Source: Pseudonocardia oroxyli (GTDB lineage: Bacteria > Actinomycetota > Actinomycetes > Mycobacteriales > Pseudonocardiaceae). From it: a stretch of 64,000 bases of DNA. The notes beneath the pieces are model-generated. The model was not told the origin of the DNA. It did not search any database and saw only the letters and a list, made by a program, of their open reading frames with translations. The stretch spans positions 186,001 to 250,000 of the forward strand of contig NZ_FNBE01000003.1 in the NCBI RefSeq assembly GCF_900102195.1. The letters run 5' to 3'. Positions 30,442-38,830 of the stretch are shown here, piece by piece (the stretch's first letter is position 1; each line of letters starts with the position of its first letter). A program made the position numbers and the translations under genes.

Positions 30442-31649
30442 TGTCGCGCATCCTGAGCAGGGCGGAGGCGTCGATCCTGCACGCCGACCTCGACTCGTTC
30501 TACGCGTCGGTCGAGCAGCGGGACGCGCCGCGGCTGCGCGGGCGCCCGGTCATCGTGGGCGGCGGGGTGGTGCTCGCCGCGTCCTACGAGGCCAAGGCCT
30601 TCGGGGTGCGCACGGCGATGGGCGGGCGGCAGGCGAAGGCACTCTGCCCGCGCGCGATCGTCGTGCCGCCGCGGTTCGCCGCCTACACCGAGGCCAGCAA
30701 GGCGGTGTTCGCGGTCTTCCGGGACACCACCCCGGTCGTCGAGGGGGTGTCGATCGACGAGGCGTTCCTGGACGTCGGCGGGCTGTGGCGGATCGCGGGC
30801 TCCCCCACCGCCGTCGCCCGGCGCCTGCGGGAGCGGGTGGCGGGCGAGGTGGGCCTGCCGATCACCGTGGGAGTGGCCTGCACGAAGTTCCTGGCGAAGG
30901 TGGCCTCGGGGGTGGCCAAGCCGGACGGGCTGCTGGAGGTCCCGCCGGGCGGGGAGCTCGCGTTCCTGCACCCGCTGCCCGTCGGCAGGCTGTGGGGCGT
31001 CGGGAAGGTCACCGAGGCCAAGCTGCACGCGCTGGGGATCCGGACCGTGGGCGAGGTGGCGGACCTCGGCGAGGCCACGCTCGTGAGCCTGCTCGGCCGG
31101 GCCTCCGGGCGGCACCTGCACGCCCTGGCGCACAACCACGACCCGCGCGTGGTCGACACCGGCGTGCGCCGCCGGTCCATCGGCTCCCAGCGCGCGCTGG
31201 GCCGCCGCCACCGCACCCCCGAGGAGCTGGACGTCATCCTGGCCGGGATCGTCGACCGGCTCGGGAAGCGGCTGCGCGGGGCGGACCGGACCTGTCGCAC
31301 CGTCGTCCTGCGGCTGCGGTTCGGCGACTACACGCGCGCCACCCGCTCGCACACCCTCGCCCGCGCCACCGACCACACGCCGACCCTGCTGGCCGCGGCG
31401 CGCAGGCTGCTGGCGGACTCGCTGACGACGTGTCTGGACCGCGGCACCACGCTCGTCGGGATCTCGCTCACGAACCTCGACGCGGGGGACGCGATGCAGC
31501 TGGCCCTGCCGTTCGAGCGCACCGACGGGCCCGATCTCGACCGCACGCTCGACGACCTGCGCACCCGATTCGGGTCCGAGTCGGTCACCCGGGCGGCCCG
31601 GCTGGGCCGGAACCAGGGCTGGGAGGTGCCGCTGCTCCCCGACGGCTAG
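30441..31649 (+). CDS. dinB: DNA polymerase IV
   Basis: Y-family translesion polymerase of 402 aa. Catalytic acids are in LHADLDSFYASVEQRD (~13-28) and SIDEAFLDV (~104-112). YEAKAFGVRTAM, GVACTKFLAKVAS (~139-151) and the helix-hairpin-helix VGRLWGVGKVTEAKLHALGI are intact; a little-finger domain follows. The GTG at 30441 gives a normal N-terminus; a LexA-like box overlaps it, so it is probably SOS-induced. The C-terminus AARLGRNQGWEVPLLPDG has no QLSLF-type clamp motif, but LALPF near residue 354 could serve as the beta-clamp contact. Confidence 0.94.
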   Translation: MSRILSRAEASILHADLDSFYASVEQRDAPRLRGRPVIVGGGVVLAASYEAKAFGVRTAMGGRQAKALCPRAIVVPPRFAAYTEASKAVFAVFRDTTPVVEGVSIDEAFLDVGGLWRIAGSPTAVARRLRERVAGEVGLPITVGVACTKFLAKVASGVAKPDGLLEVPPGGELAFLHPLPVGRLWGVGKVTEAKLHALGIRTVGEVADLGEATLVSLLGRASGRHLHALAHNHDPRVVDTGVRRRSIGSQRALGRRHRTPEELDVILAGIVDRLGKRLRGADRTCRTVVLRLRFGDYTRATRSHTLARATDHTPTLLAAARRLLADSLTTCLDRGTTLVGISLTNLDAGDAMQLALPFERTDGPDLDRTLDDLRTRFGSESVTRAARLGRNQGWEVPLLPDG

Positions 31650-31680
31650 TGCCCCGGGTCCGGACACGGGACACGGATCT

Positions 31681-31734
31681 GCCGGTATCGGCGAGGGGGC
31701 TCCCCAGTCCCCGCCGATACCGGCGTCCTGTTCA
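31681..31734 (+). terminator. dinB terminator
   Basis: Perfect 13-bp arms GCCGGTATCGGCG/CGCCGATACCGGC with a 28-base GC-rich loop that can fold further. It follows the dinB stop by 31 bases. Confidence 0.7.
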
Positions 31735-31789
31735 ACGAGCGGACCCGCGCGGGGTCACCCCACGCCGGGTTGCCGTCGGGTGAACTCCG

Positions 31790-32347
31790 TCATGCGGTGG
31801 AGGTCCGCCCCGACCAGGCGGGCTCGACCTCGGCCCAGCGGCGCTCCCAGACCGCGGCGTTCCGCCGCCAGGTGACCAGCCGGACGAGCCGCCAGCCGCC
31901 GTAGACGAGCAGGAGACCGAGCAGCGCGGCCAGCACCCCGAGGACACCCCCGACCAGGCCCGCCGCGAGGGGCGAGACGGGGGCCCGCACCACGGTGCCC
32001 GCGCGGTCGGTCCAGAGCGGGACGCGGGCCCCCGGTTCGGCGCCGATCGGCGCGCTGACCAGCCCGGAGCGCGGCGTGCCGTCCGGCGCGGTCCAGCTCG
32101 CGAGGACGCGGCGCGAACCGGGGCTCACGTCGTCGTCCGCGGGCGGGAGGTCCGGGATCCGGGTGACGGTCGCCTGGACGGCCGACCGTTGCGCGCCCTC
32201 ACTCGCCGCGCGCGCCGCGACCGAACCGTGCGCCATCACCCCGAGGACCGCGGCGATCACCAGCAGGACGACGCCGATCCCGCAGAGCAGGACGGCGGCC
32301 GCGTCCTCGATGCGATCCGTCCGCCGACGAGGGAGTCCACCCGACAT
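31790..32347 (-). CDS. Rv1733c-like two-helix membrane protein
   Basis: A 185-aa protein starting MSGGLPRRRTDRIED. It has one hydrophobic helix near residues 17-40, an extracytoplasmic-looking domain (~45-115) with WTAPDGTPRSGLV and PLWTDRAGTVV, and a second helix (~120-148). This layout matches the mycobacterial Rv1733c family of conserved membrane proteins of unknown role. In-frame starts exist upstream to 32404; ATG 32347 is chosen by similarity and not by a clear ribosome site. Divergent from the acyl-CoA dehydrogenase gene. Confidence 0.75.
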   Translation of the reverse strand: MSGGLPRRRTDRIEDAAAVLLCGIGVVLLVIAAVLGVMAHGSVAARAASEGAQRSAVQATVTRIPDLPPADDDVSPGSRRVLASWTAPDGTPRSGLVSAPIGAEPGARVPLWTDRAGTVVRAPVSPLAAGLVGGVLGVLAALLGLLLVYGGWRLVRLVTWRRNAAVWERRWAEVEPAWSGRTSTA

Positions 32348-32408
32348 GGGAGAGGAGTCGCCCGGCGTCCGGACCGCGTTACCCCTTCTTTGAAGCGTGT
32401 GCATCAAC

Positions 32409-32414
32409 TAGCGT
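32409..32414 (+). promoter_or_regulatory. -10 element of the acyl-CoA dehydrogenase gene
   Basis: TAGCGT about 33 bases before ATG 32448. The short leader contains GGAGG six bases before the start. Confidence 0.45.
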
Positions 32415-32447
32415 GGATCACCGGAGCCGAGGCAGCGGAGGTGCACG

Positions 32448-33734
32448 ATGGCGTGGGACTTCTCCACCGAACCCGAGTTCGAGAAGAAGCTGGCGTGGAT
32501 GCGGGGGTTCGTCCGCGAGGAGATCTACCCGATCGAGACGCTCGACCTGAGCCCGGAGCAGTACGCACGCATCACCGCGCCACTCAAGGAGCAGGTCAAG
32601 GATCAGGGCCTGTGGGCCGCGCACCTGCCGCCGGAGCTGGGCGGTGGCGGGTTCGGCCAGGTCAAGCTCGGGCTGATGCACGAGATCCTCGGCGCGAGCC
32701 GGTTCGCGCCCGGCATCTTCGGCAACCAGGCGCCGGACTCCGGGAACGCGGAGCTGCTGGCGATCGGCGGCTCACCGGAGCAGAAGGAGCAGTGGATGTT
32801 CCCGCTGCTGCGCGGCGAGCTGCGGTCCTGCTTCTCGATGACCGAGCCCGGCGCGGGCGCGGACCCGACGCTCCTCACCACCCGCGCGGTGCTGGAGGGT
32901 GACGAGTACGTCATCAACGGGCACAAATGGTTCTCGTCGAACGCGAGCCGGGCGGACTTCCTGATCGTCATGGCCGTGACCGACCCGGACGTCTCGCCGC
33001 ACCAGGGCTCGTCGATGATCATCGTCCCGGTGGACACCCCCGGGGTGACCATCCTGCGCGACATCCCGGTGATGGACCACTCCACCGTGCACCCGCAGCT
33101 CGAGGGCGGGCACGCCGAGATCCTCTACCAGGACGTCCGGGTGCCGAAGACCAACCTCGTCGGCAACCCCGGCGACGGGTTCAAGCTGGCCCAGCAGCGC
33201 CTCGGCCCCGGCCGCATCCACCACGCGATGCGGTGGCTGGGCCAGTCGAAGCGCGCCTTCGACATGCTGTGCGAGCGCGCGGTCTCGCGCTACGCGCACG
33301 GCTCGGTGCTCGCCGACAAGCAGATGATCCAGGACTGGGTCGCCACCTCGGCCGCCGAGATGCAGGCCGCCCGCCTGCTCACGCTGCAGGCGGCGTGGAC
33401 GATGGACCAGGTCGGCGCGTCGAACGCCCGCAACGAGATCGCCATGATCAAGTTCTGGGGCGCGCGGGTGCTGCACGACGTGATCGACCGGGCCGTCCAG
33501 ATCCACGGCTCGCTCGGCTTCTCGGGCGACCTGCCGCTGGAGCAGATGTACCGGGCGGCCCGGGCCGCGCGGATCTACGACGGCCCGGACGAGGTGCACA
33601 AGGCCGCCCTCGCCAAGCGCATCCTGCGCGGCTACGAGGCCGTCGACGTGCCCACCGAGCACGTCCCGACCCGCACCGAGGCCGCCCGCACGAAGTTCGC
33701 GCAGTACCTGGAGCTGGCCACCGCGAACGACTAG
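32448..33734 (+). CDS. Acyl-CoA dehydrogenase (ACAD10/11-like)
   Basis: FAD enzyme of 428 aa that oxidises an acyl-CoA. FAD/substrate motifs are FSMTEPGAGADPT (~128-140) and NGHKWFSSNA (~158-167); the C-terminal helical domain has VQIHGSLGFSGDLPLEQMYR (key residues QIHGSLGFSG, ~350) and RIYDGPDEVHK, a form seen in the ACAD10/ACAD11 branch. The chain length of the substrate cannot be read. GGAGG precedes the ATG. It is followed by palindrome copy C. Confidence 0.9.
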   Translation: MAWDFSTEPEFEKKLAWMRGFVREEIYPIETLDLSPEQYARITAPLKEQVKDQGLWAAHLPPELGGGGFGQVKLGLMHEILGASRFAPGIFGNQAPDSGNAELLAIGGSPEQKEQWMFPLLRGELRSCFSMTEPGAGADPTLLTTRAVLEGDEYVINGHKWFSSNASRADFLIVMAVTDPDVSPHQGSSMIIVPVDTPGVTILRDIPVMDHSTVHPQLEGGHAEILYQDVRVPKTNLVGNPGDGFKLAQQRLGPGRIHHAMRWLGQSKRAFDMLCERAVSRYAHGSVLADKQMIQDWVATSAAEMQAARLLTLQAAWTMDQVGASNARNEIAMIKFWGARVLHDVIDRAVQIHGSLGFSGDLPLEQMYRAARAARIYDGPDEVHKAALAKRILRGYEAVDVPTEHVPTRTEAARTKFAQYLELATAND

Positions 33735-33745
33735 CGCTCCGCGCC

Positions 33746-33787
33746 CGTGCGCGGTAAGTGGTGCTCTGGCACCACTTACCGCGCACG
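33746..33787. repeat. 40-bp dispersed palindrome, copy C
   Basis: Core 33747-33786: perfect 18-base arms beginning GTGCGCGGTAAGTGGTGC with loop TCTG. Identical over all 40 bases to copy D at 34589-34628. It lies between the acyl-CoA dehydrogenase stop and the next gene. Confidence 0.85.
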
Positions 33788-33837
33788 ACCGCTCGGCGCC
33801 GCGGAAAACCGCCGGCGGGCCGCGGTATCCCTTCGGG

Positions 33838-34599
33838 ATGGACGTCACCTCCGACCGAACGCTCGACGACGGTGTCCGCGAGCGCCGCTTCACCCTCACC
33901 CCCGCCGGCGACCCCGACGGGATCCCGGGCATCCTCTGGACCTCCGGGCCCGGCCCGCTGGTCCTGCTCGGCCATCCCGGCGGGCTGGACCGGATGTACC
34001 CGCGGCTCCTCGACCGGGCCCGCGATGCTCTGGCCGCCGGGTTCACCGCCGCGACCCTCGAGCTGCCCGGTTGCGGCGACCGCCGCCGCGCGCCGGACGC
34101 CGAGGCCGCCCGCGCCGACCTGCGACGGGCGATCCTCGCCGGCGAGAAGGTCCCGGACGAGACCGTCGACCGGCTCGTCCTCCCGCTCGTCGACGCCGCC
34201 GTCCCGGAGCACCGCGCCGCGCTCGACGCCCTGCTGACCCTGCCCGGCCTCCACGGACCGGTCGGGCTCGCGGGCGGGAACATCGCGATCGGCGTCCGGA
34301 TGGCGGTGGTCGAGCCGCGTCTCGCCGCCGCGGTCCTGTTCGCCGGGAGCCGCATCCCGCGCCGGTCGCTGGCCGAGGCTCGCACCGTGGCCGTCCCCCT
34401 GCACGTCCTGCTGCAGTGGGACGACGAGGACAACGACCGTCAGGAGGCCCTCGACCTGTTCGACGCGCTCGGCAGCGCCGAGAAGACCCTCCACGCCACC
34501 ACGGGCGGCCACACCGGTGTCCCCCGGTTCGCGGGGCGGGCCGCGAACGACTTCCTCGCCCGACACCTCAGCGGCTCGTCCGACGGTCGTGCGCGGTAA
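33838..34599 (+). CDS. Alpha/beta-hydrolase-fold protein lacking the nucleophile Ser
   Basis: A 253-aa protein with an alpha/beta hydrolase outline: GPLVLLGHPGG (oxyanion strand, ~40-50), ATLELPGCGD (~76-85), then GPVGLAGGNIAIG (~140-152), where GxSxG would be expected and the nucleophile position is Ala. A possible acid (LLQWDDEDND) and His (TTGGHTGVP) remain. It is either a non-catalytic relative or uses other chemistry. Copies C and D of the 40-bp palindrome flank it, and its stop codon and last three codons lie inside copy D. No good ribosome site precedes the ATG. Confidence 0.75.
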   Translation: MDVTSDRTLDDGVRERRFTLTPAGDPDGIPGILWTSGPGPLVLLGHPGGLDRMYPRLLDRARDALAAGFTAATLELPGCGDRRRAPDAEAARADLRRAILAGEKVPDETVDRLVLPLVDAAVPEHRAALDALLTLPGLHGPVGLAGGNIAIGVRMAVVEPRLAAAVLFAGSRIPRRSLAEARTVAVPLHVLLQWDDEDNDRQEALDLFDALGSAEKTLHATTGGHTGVPRFAGRAANDFLARHLSGSSDGRAR

Positions 34600-34629
34600 G
34601 TGGTGCTCTGGCACCACTTACCGCGCACG
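34588..34629. repeat. 40-bp dispersed palindrome, copy D
   Basis: Core 34589-34628, identical to copy C. It overlaps the last codons and stop (34597-34599) of the hydrolase-like gene and lies about 100 bases before cydA. Confidence 0.85.
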
Positions 34630-34662
34630 GGCGCCGGAGGCGCTGCTCACACCACAGCGATC

Positions 34663-34709
34663 TTCTACTTCGTGTAGAACTGAACCCGAACGCTCTACAT
34701 GTTGTAGAA
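34663..34709 (+). promoter_or_regulatory. Two operator-like dyads upstream of cydA
   Basis: CTAC-N5-GTAG occurs twice: 34665-34677 (within TTCTAC/GTAGAA arms) and 34695-34707, centred exactly 30 bases apart, about three helical turns. The TAC/GTA half-sites resemble BlaI/MecI-type operators, but the regulator is not in the window. The second dyad lies 22 bases before the cydA start. Confidence 0.6.
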
Positions 34710-34729
34710 GTTCGGGAGGAGCCTCCGCC

Positions 34730-36151
34730 ATGGCGCTGGACCTGGCCCGTTGGCAGTTCGGGATCACGACGATCTACCACTTCCTGTTCGTCCCGCTGAC
34801 GATCGGGCTGTCGGTGATCGTCGCGTCCCTGCAGACCGCCTGGCATCGCACCGGCCGCACCGAGTACCTGCGCGCCACCAAGTTCTTCGGCAAGCTCTTC
34901 CTGATCAACTTCGCCATGGGCGTGGTCACCGGGATCGTGCAGGAGTTCCAGTTCGGGATGAACTGGAGCGCCTACTCGACCTTCGTCGGAGACGTCTTCG
35001 GTGCCCCGCTGGCCATGGAGGCGCTGCTGGCCTTCTTCCTCGAGTCGACCTTCATCGGACTCTGGATCTTCGGCTGGGACAAGCTCCCCCGGCGCGTGCA
35101 CCTGGCCTGCATCTGGGCCGCCGCGATCGGCACGAACCTCAGCGCCTACTTCATCCTCGCCGCGAACGCCTGGATGCGACACCCCGTCGGCTTCGAGATC
35201 GATCCGACGACCGGACAGGCCCGCCTCACCAGCATCTGGGCCGTCCTGAGCAACGACCAGGCGTGGTCGACCTACCTGCACGTCGTCAGCGCCGCGTTCA
35301 TCGCCGCGGGCCTGTTCGTCGCGGCGGTGAGCGCGTACAAGCTGCTCACGCGCAAGGACGAGCGCGAGCACGAGCTGTTCCGCAGGACGCTGCGCGTCGG
35401 GTTCGTGGTCACGCTCGTGGCGGGGATCGTCGTCACGGTGAGCGGCGACCACCAGGCCAAGCTCATGGCGCAGTACGAGCCGATGAAGCTCGCGGCCGCC
35501 GAGGCGCTGTGGGACGACGAGCACGCGGCCGGGTTCTCGATCTTCGCCGTCGGTGACATCCAGGACGGCCGCAACCACGTCAACGTCCAGGTCCCCGGCC
35601 TGCTCGCCTTCCTCGCCACCGGCGACTTCGACGGGGACGTCCAGGGCATCAACGACATCCAGGAGCGCCTGACCGCGGAGTTCGGGCCGGGCAGCTACAT
35701 CCCGAACGTCGGGCTCCTGTACTGGGCCTTCCGGATGATGATGGGGCTCGGCCTGGCCGGGGTGGCGGTCTCGGTCGTCGGGTTGTGGCTGACCCGGGGC
35801 GGGCGCCTCTTCCGGTGGGACTGGCAGTACCGGCTCGTCGTCGCCGCCCTGCCGGCCGCGCTGCTGGCGAACATCTTCGGCTGGATCCTCACCGAGATGG
35901 GCCGCCAACCCTGGACGGTCGTCGGCGAGCTGCTCACCGCGAACAGTGTGAGCCCCGGGGTGAGCCTGACCGAGGTGGCGATCTCGTTGTCCGCCTTCAC
36001 CCTGATCTACGCGGTGTTGGCGGTGGTCGAGTTCGGGCTGCTCGCGAAGTACGTGAAGGCGGGCACCGCCGCGGTGATGCCGTACCCCGAGAACGACGCC
36101 GCCGAGCCCGACCGCACCGACGACGACCGCGTCCCCGCCTTCGTCTACTGA
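34730..36151 (+). CDS. cydA: Cytochrome bd quinol oxidase subunit I
   Basis: Membrane subunit of 473 aa that carries hemes b558, b595 and d and oxidises quinol. RWQFGITTIYHFLFVPLTIG at the N-terminus includes a heme-ligand His (about residue 18); YLHVVSAAF contains another His near 182. The GRQPW motif (about 390) is typical of CydA. It has about nine hydrophobic helices and the short Q-loop form. ATG 34730 is preceded by GGGAGGAG. First gene of cydA-cydB-cydD-cydC, giving a high-affinity oxidase for low oxygen. Confidence 0.96.
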   Translation: MALDLARWQFGITTIYHFLFVPLTIGLSVIVASLQTAWHRTGRTEYLRATKFFGKLFLINFAMGVVTGIVQEFQFGMNWSAYSTFVGDVFGAPLAMEALLAFFLESTFIGLWIFGWDKLPRRVHLACIWAAAIGTNLSAYFILAANAWMRHPVGFEIDPTTGQARLTSIWAVLSNDQAWSTYLHVVSAAFIAAGLFVAAVSAYKLLTRKDEREHELFRRTLRVGFVVTLVAGIVVTVSGDHQAKLMAQYEPMKLAAAEALWDDEHAAGFSIFAVGDIQDGRNHVNVQVPGLLAFLATGDFDGDVQGINDIQERLTAEFGPGSYIPNVGLLYWAFRMMMGLGLAGVAVSVVGLWLTRGGRLFRWDWQYRLVVAALPAALLANIFGWILTEMGRQPWTVVGELLTANSVSPGVSLTEVAISLSAFTLIYAVLAVVEFGLLAKYVKAGTAAVMPYPENDAAEPDRTDDDRVPAFVY

Positions 36152-36194
36152 GGACCTGCTCGTCAGGGTCCGCACCTCGACTCAGGAGCCCACG

Positions 36195-37184
36195 ATGGAT
36201 CTTCCCCTGGTCTGGTTCCTCGCCATCGCCGTCCTGTGGACCGGCTACTTCGTCCTGGAGGGCTTCGACTTCGGCGTCGGCGCCCTGCTCCCGGTGCTGG
36301 CCCGCGACGACACCGACCGCCGCGTGATGATCAACTCGATCGGGCCGGTCTGGGACGGCAACGAGGTCTGGTTGATCACCGCCGTCGGCGCCACGTTCGC
36401 CGCGTTCCCGGCCTGGTACGCGTCGATGCTGAGCGGCTTCTACCTGCCCGTGCTGCTGATCCTGCTCGCCCTGATCGGGCGGGGGGTGGCGTTCGAGTAC
36501 CGCGGCAAGGGCGACACCGCCCGCTGGCGGGCCCGCTGGGACACGGTGATCGTCCTCGGCAGCGCGATTCCGGCGTTCCTGTGGGGCCTGATCTTCGCCA
36601 ACCTCGTGCGGGGCCTGGAGATGGGTGCCGACCACGTCGTCACGGCGAGCGTGTTCGCCCTGTTCAACGGTTACGCGGTGCTCGGCGGCCTGCTGACCCT
36701 GAGCCTGTTCCTGCTGCACGGCGCGGTGTTCCTGGCGCTGAAGACCGACGGGCCGGTGCGGGTGCGGGCGCGCGCGTTCGCGGGTCGCTCGGTGCTGGTC
36801 GTGCTCCCGCTGCTGGTCGCGTTCGTGGCGTGGACCGGGCGCGGCGGGGCGCTCGCGGCAGGCGTGGTCGCCGTCGTCGCCCTGGTGGCGGGCGCCGTCG
36901 CGATCCGGCGCGGGCGGGAGGGCTGGGCCTTCACGGCCACCGCCGTCGCGGTCGGCCTGCTCTCGGTGACGATCTTCGGGACGCTGTTCCCGGAGGTCCT
37001 GCCCTCCACCACCGACCCCGCCTTCTCGCTGACGATCGCGAACGCCGCCTCGGCGCCCTACACGCTGACCGTGATGAGCTGGGTCGCCCTGGTGTTCCTG
37101 CCCCTGGTCCTGGGCTACCAGGCGTGGAGCTACTGGGTGTTCCGCAAGCGGGTCGGCCGCGACCACATCCCCGCGGCGCACTGA
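36195..37184 (+). CDS. cydB: Cytochrome bd quinol oxidase subunit II
   Basis: A 329-aa multi-helix membrane protein. The family signature is clear: VLEGFDFGVGALLP (~20-33), GPVWDGNEVWLI (~50-61) and RGVAFEYRGK (~95-104). It stabilises the heme core with CydA. It starts 43 bases after cydA and its stop codon shares one base with the cydD start (TGATG). Confidence 0.96.
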   Translation: MDLPLVWFLAIAVLWTGYFVLEGFDFGVGALLPVLARDDTDRRVMINSIGPVWDGNEVWLITAVGATFAAFPAWYASMLSGFYLPVLLILLALIGRGVAFEYRGKGDTARWRARWDTVIVLGSAIPAFLWGLIFANLVRGLEMGADHVVTASVFALFNGYAVLGGLLTLSLFLLHGAVFLALKTDGPVRVRARAFAGRSVLVVLPLLVAFVAWTGRGGALAAGVVAVVALVAGAVAIRRGREGWAFTATAVAVGLLSVTIFGTLFPEVLPSTTDPAFSLTIANAASAPYTLTVMSWVALVFLPLVLGYQAWSYWVFRKRVGRDHIPAAH

Positions 37185-38830
37185 TGAGACCCCTCGACCC
37201 CCGCCTGCTGCGCACGGCGAGCGCCGTCCGCACGCACCTGCTCGTCGCCATCGGGTGCGGGGCGGCCCTCACCGGGCTGATCCTGCTGCAGGCGTGGCTC
37301 GTGTCCCGGGTGATCGCGGACGCCACCGCGGGAGCCGGGCTCGAGGAGCTCGCCCTGGTGATCGCGGCCGTCGCCGCGGTCGCGGTCGCCAGGGCCGGGC
37401 TCGCCTACGGGTCGGAGGCCGCGGCGCTGCGCAGCGCCGCGAAGGCCAAGTCGCAGCTGCGGATGCGGCTGGTCGAGCACACCACCCGGGGCCGTCCGCG
37501 GAACGCGGGCGAGCTCGTCACCCTCGCGACCCGGGGGCTCGACGCCCTCGACGACTACTTCGCCCGGTACCTCCCCCAGCTCGTCCTCGCCGTGCTCGTG
37601 CCGGTGGCCGTGCTGGTCGTGGTGGCGGGCGCGGACTGGATCTCGGCGGTCGTGATCGCGGTGACCCTCCCGCTGATCCCGCTGTTCATGGCGCTCGTCG
37701 GGATGCACACCCAGGCCCGGACCGCGCGGCAGTGGTCGCTGCTGGAGCGGCTGGGCGGACACTTCCTCGACGTCGTCGAGGGGCTCCCGACCCTGGCCCT
37801 GTTCCGCCGGGCGAAGGCCGAGGCCGCGCTGGTCCGGCGGGTCACGGACCAGCACCGCGAGGCGACCATGGGCACGCTGAAGGTGGCGTTCCTGTCGGCC
37901 TTCGTGCTCGAGGTGCTCGCGACGCTCGCGGTCGCGCTGGTCGCGGTGGAGATCGGGTTCCGGCTGCTGTGGGGTGACCTCCCGCTGAGCACCGCCCTGT
38001 TCGTGCTGATCCTGGCCCCGGAGGCGTACCTGCCGCTGCGCGAGGTCGGGGCCCGCTTCCACGCCTCGATGGAGGGTGTCGCGGCGGCGGAGAAGGTGTT
38101 CGCGGTGCTCGACTCGCGCGACGGCGGGCCCGACGGCACCGCACCGGCCCCGCGCGGCGACATCGAGCTGGACGAGGTCTGGGTCGTCCACCCCGAGCGG
38201 ACCGCGCTGTCCGGTCTGTCGGCGGTGTTCCCGGCCGGCCGGACCACCGTGATCAGCGGTCCGAGCGGCGCGGGCAAGTCGACGATCCTGAACCTGCTCC
38301 TGCGCTTCACCGAGCCCACCGCGGGCCGGGTCACCGTGGGCGGCGTGGACCTCGCCGACGTCGACGCCGCGGCCTGGCGACGCACCCTCGCCTGGGTCCC
38401 GCAGGACCCCCATCTGTTCGACGAGAGCCTCGCCGACAACATCCGGCTCGGCGCCCCCGACGCGACCCTCGACGAGGTCCGCCGGGCCGCGCACCGCGCG
38501 GAGCTGGACGAGGTCATCGCGGATCTGCCCGAGGGCCTGGACACCCGGCTCGGGGAGCGCGGGACGCGGCTGTCGAGCGGGCAGCGCAGGCGCGTCGCGC
38601 TGGCCAGGGCCTTCCTCCGGGACGCGCCCGTGGTGCTGCTCGACGAGCCCACCGCCCACCTCGATCCCGACAACGCCGCGGCCGTGCGCCGCGCCGTCGA
38701 GAGCCTGACCGAGGGCCGCACCGCCGTGATCGTGACCCACGACCCCGCCTGGACCACCCCCGACCGGCGCACGGCGCTGTCGCTCACCCCCGCGGAGCGG
38801 ACGGGCCGTTCGCCGGAGATGGCCCGATGA
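37184..38830 (+). CDS. cydD: ABC exporter subunit CydD
   Basis: Half-transporter of 548 aa: six hydrophobic helices up to ~320, then an ATPase with Walker A GPSGAGKST (~363), signature LSSGQRRR (~465), Walker B VVLLDEPTAHLD and switch His THDP. CydDC moves thiols (cysteine/glutathione in E. coli) or heme needed to assemble cytochrome bd. Here mycothiol or cysteine is more likely than glutathione; that is inference. It overlaps cydC by 4 bases. Confidence 0.93.
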   Translation: MRPLDPRLLRTASAVRTHLLVAIGCGAALTGLILLQAWLVSRVIADATAGAGLEELALVIAAVAAVAVARAGLAYGSEAAALRSAAKAKSQLRMRLVEHTTRGRPRNAGELVTLATRGLDALDDYFARYLPQLVLAVLVPVAVLVVVAGADWISAVVIAVTLPLIPLFMALVGMHTQARTARQWSLLERLGGHFLDVVEGLPTLALFRRAKAEAALVRRVTDQHREATMGTLKVAFLSAFVLEVLATLAVALVAVEIGFRLLWGDLPLSTALFVLILAPEAYLPLREVGARFHASMEGVAAAEKVFAVLDSRDGGPDGTAPAPRGDIELDEVWVVHPERTALSGLSAVFPAGRTTVISGPSGAGKSTILNLLLRFTEPTAGRVTVGGVDLADVDAAAWRRTLAWVPQDPHLFDESLADNIRLGAPDATLDEVRRAAHRAELDEVIADLPEGLDTRLGERGTRLSSGQRRRVALARAFLRDAPVVLLDEPTAHLDPDNAAAVRRAVESLTEGRTAVIVTHDPAWTTPDRRTALSLTPAERTGRSPEMAR

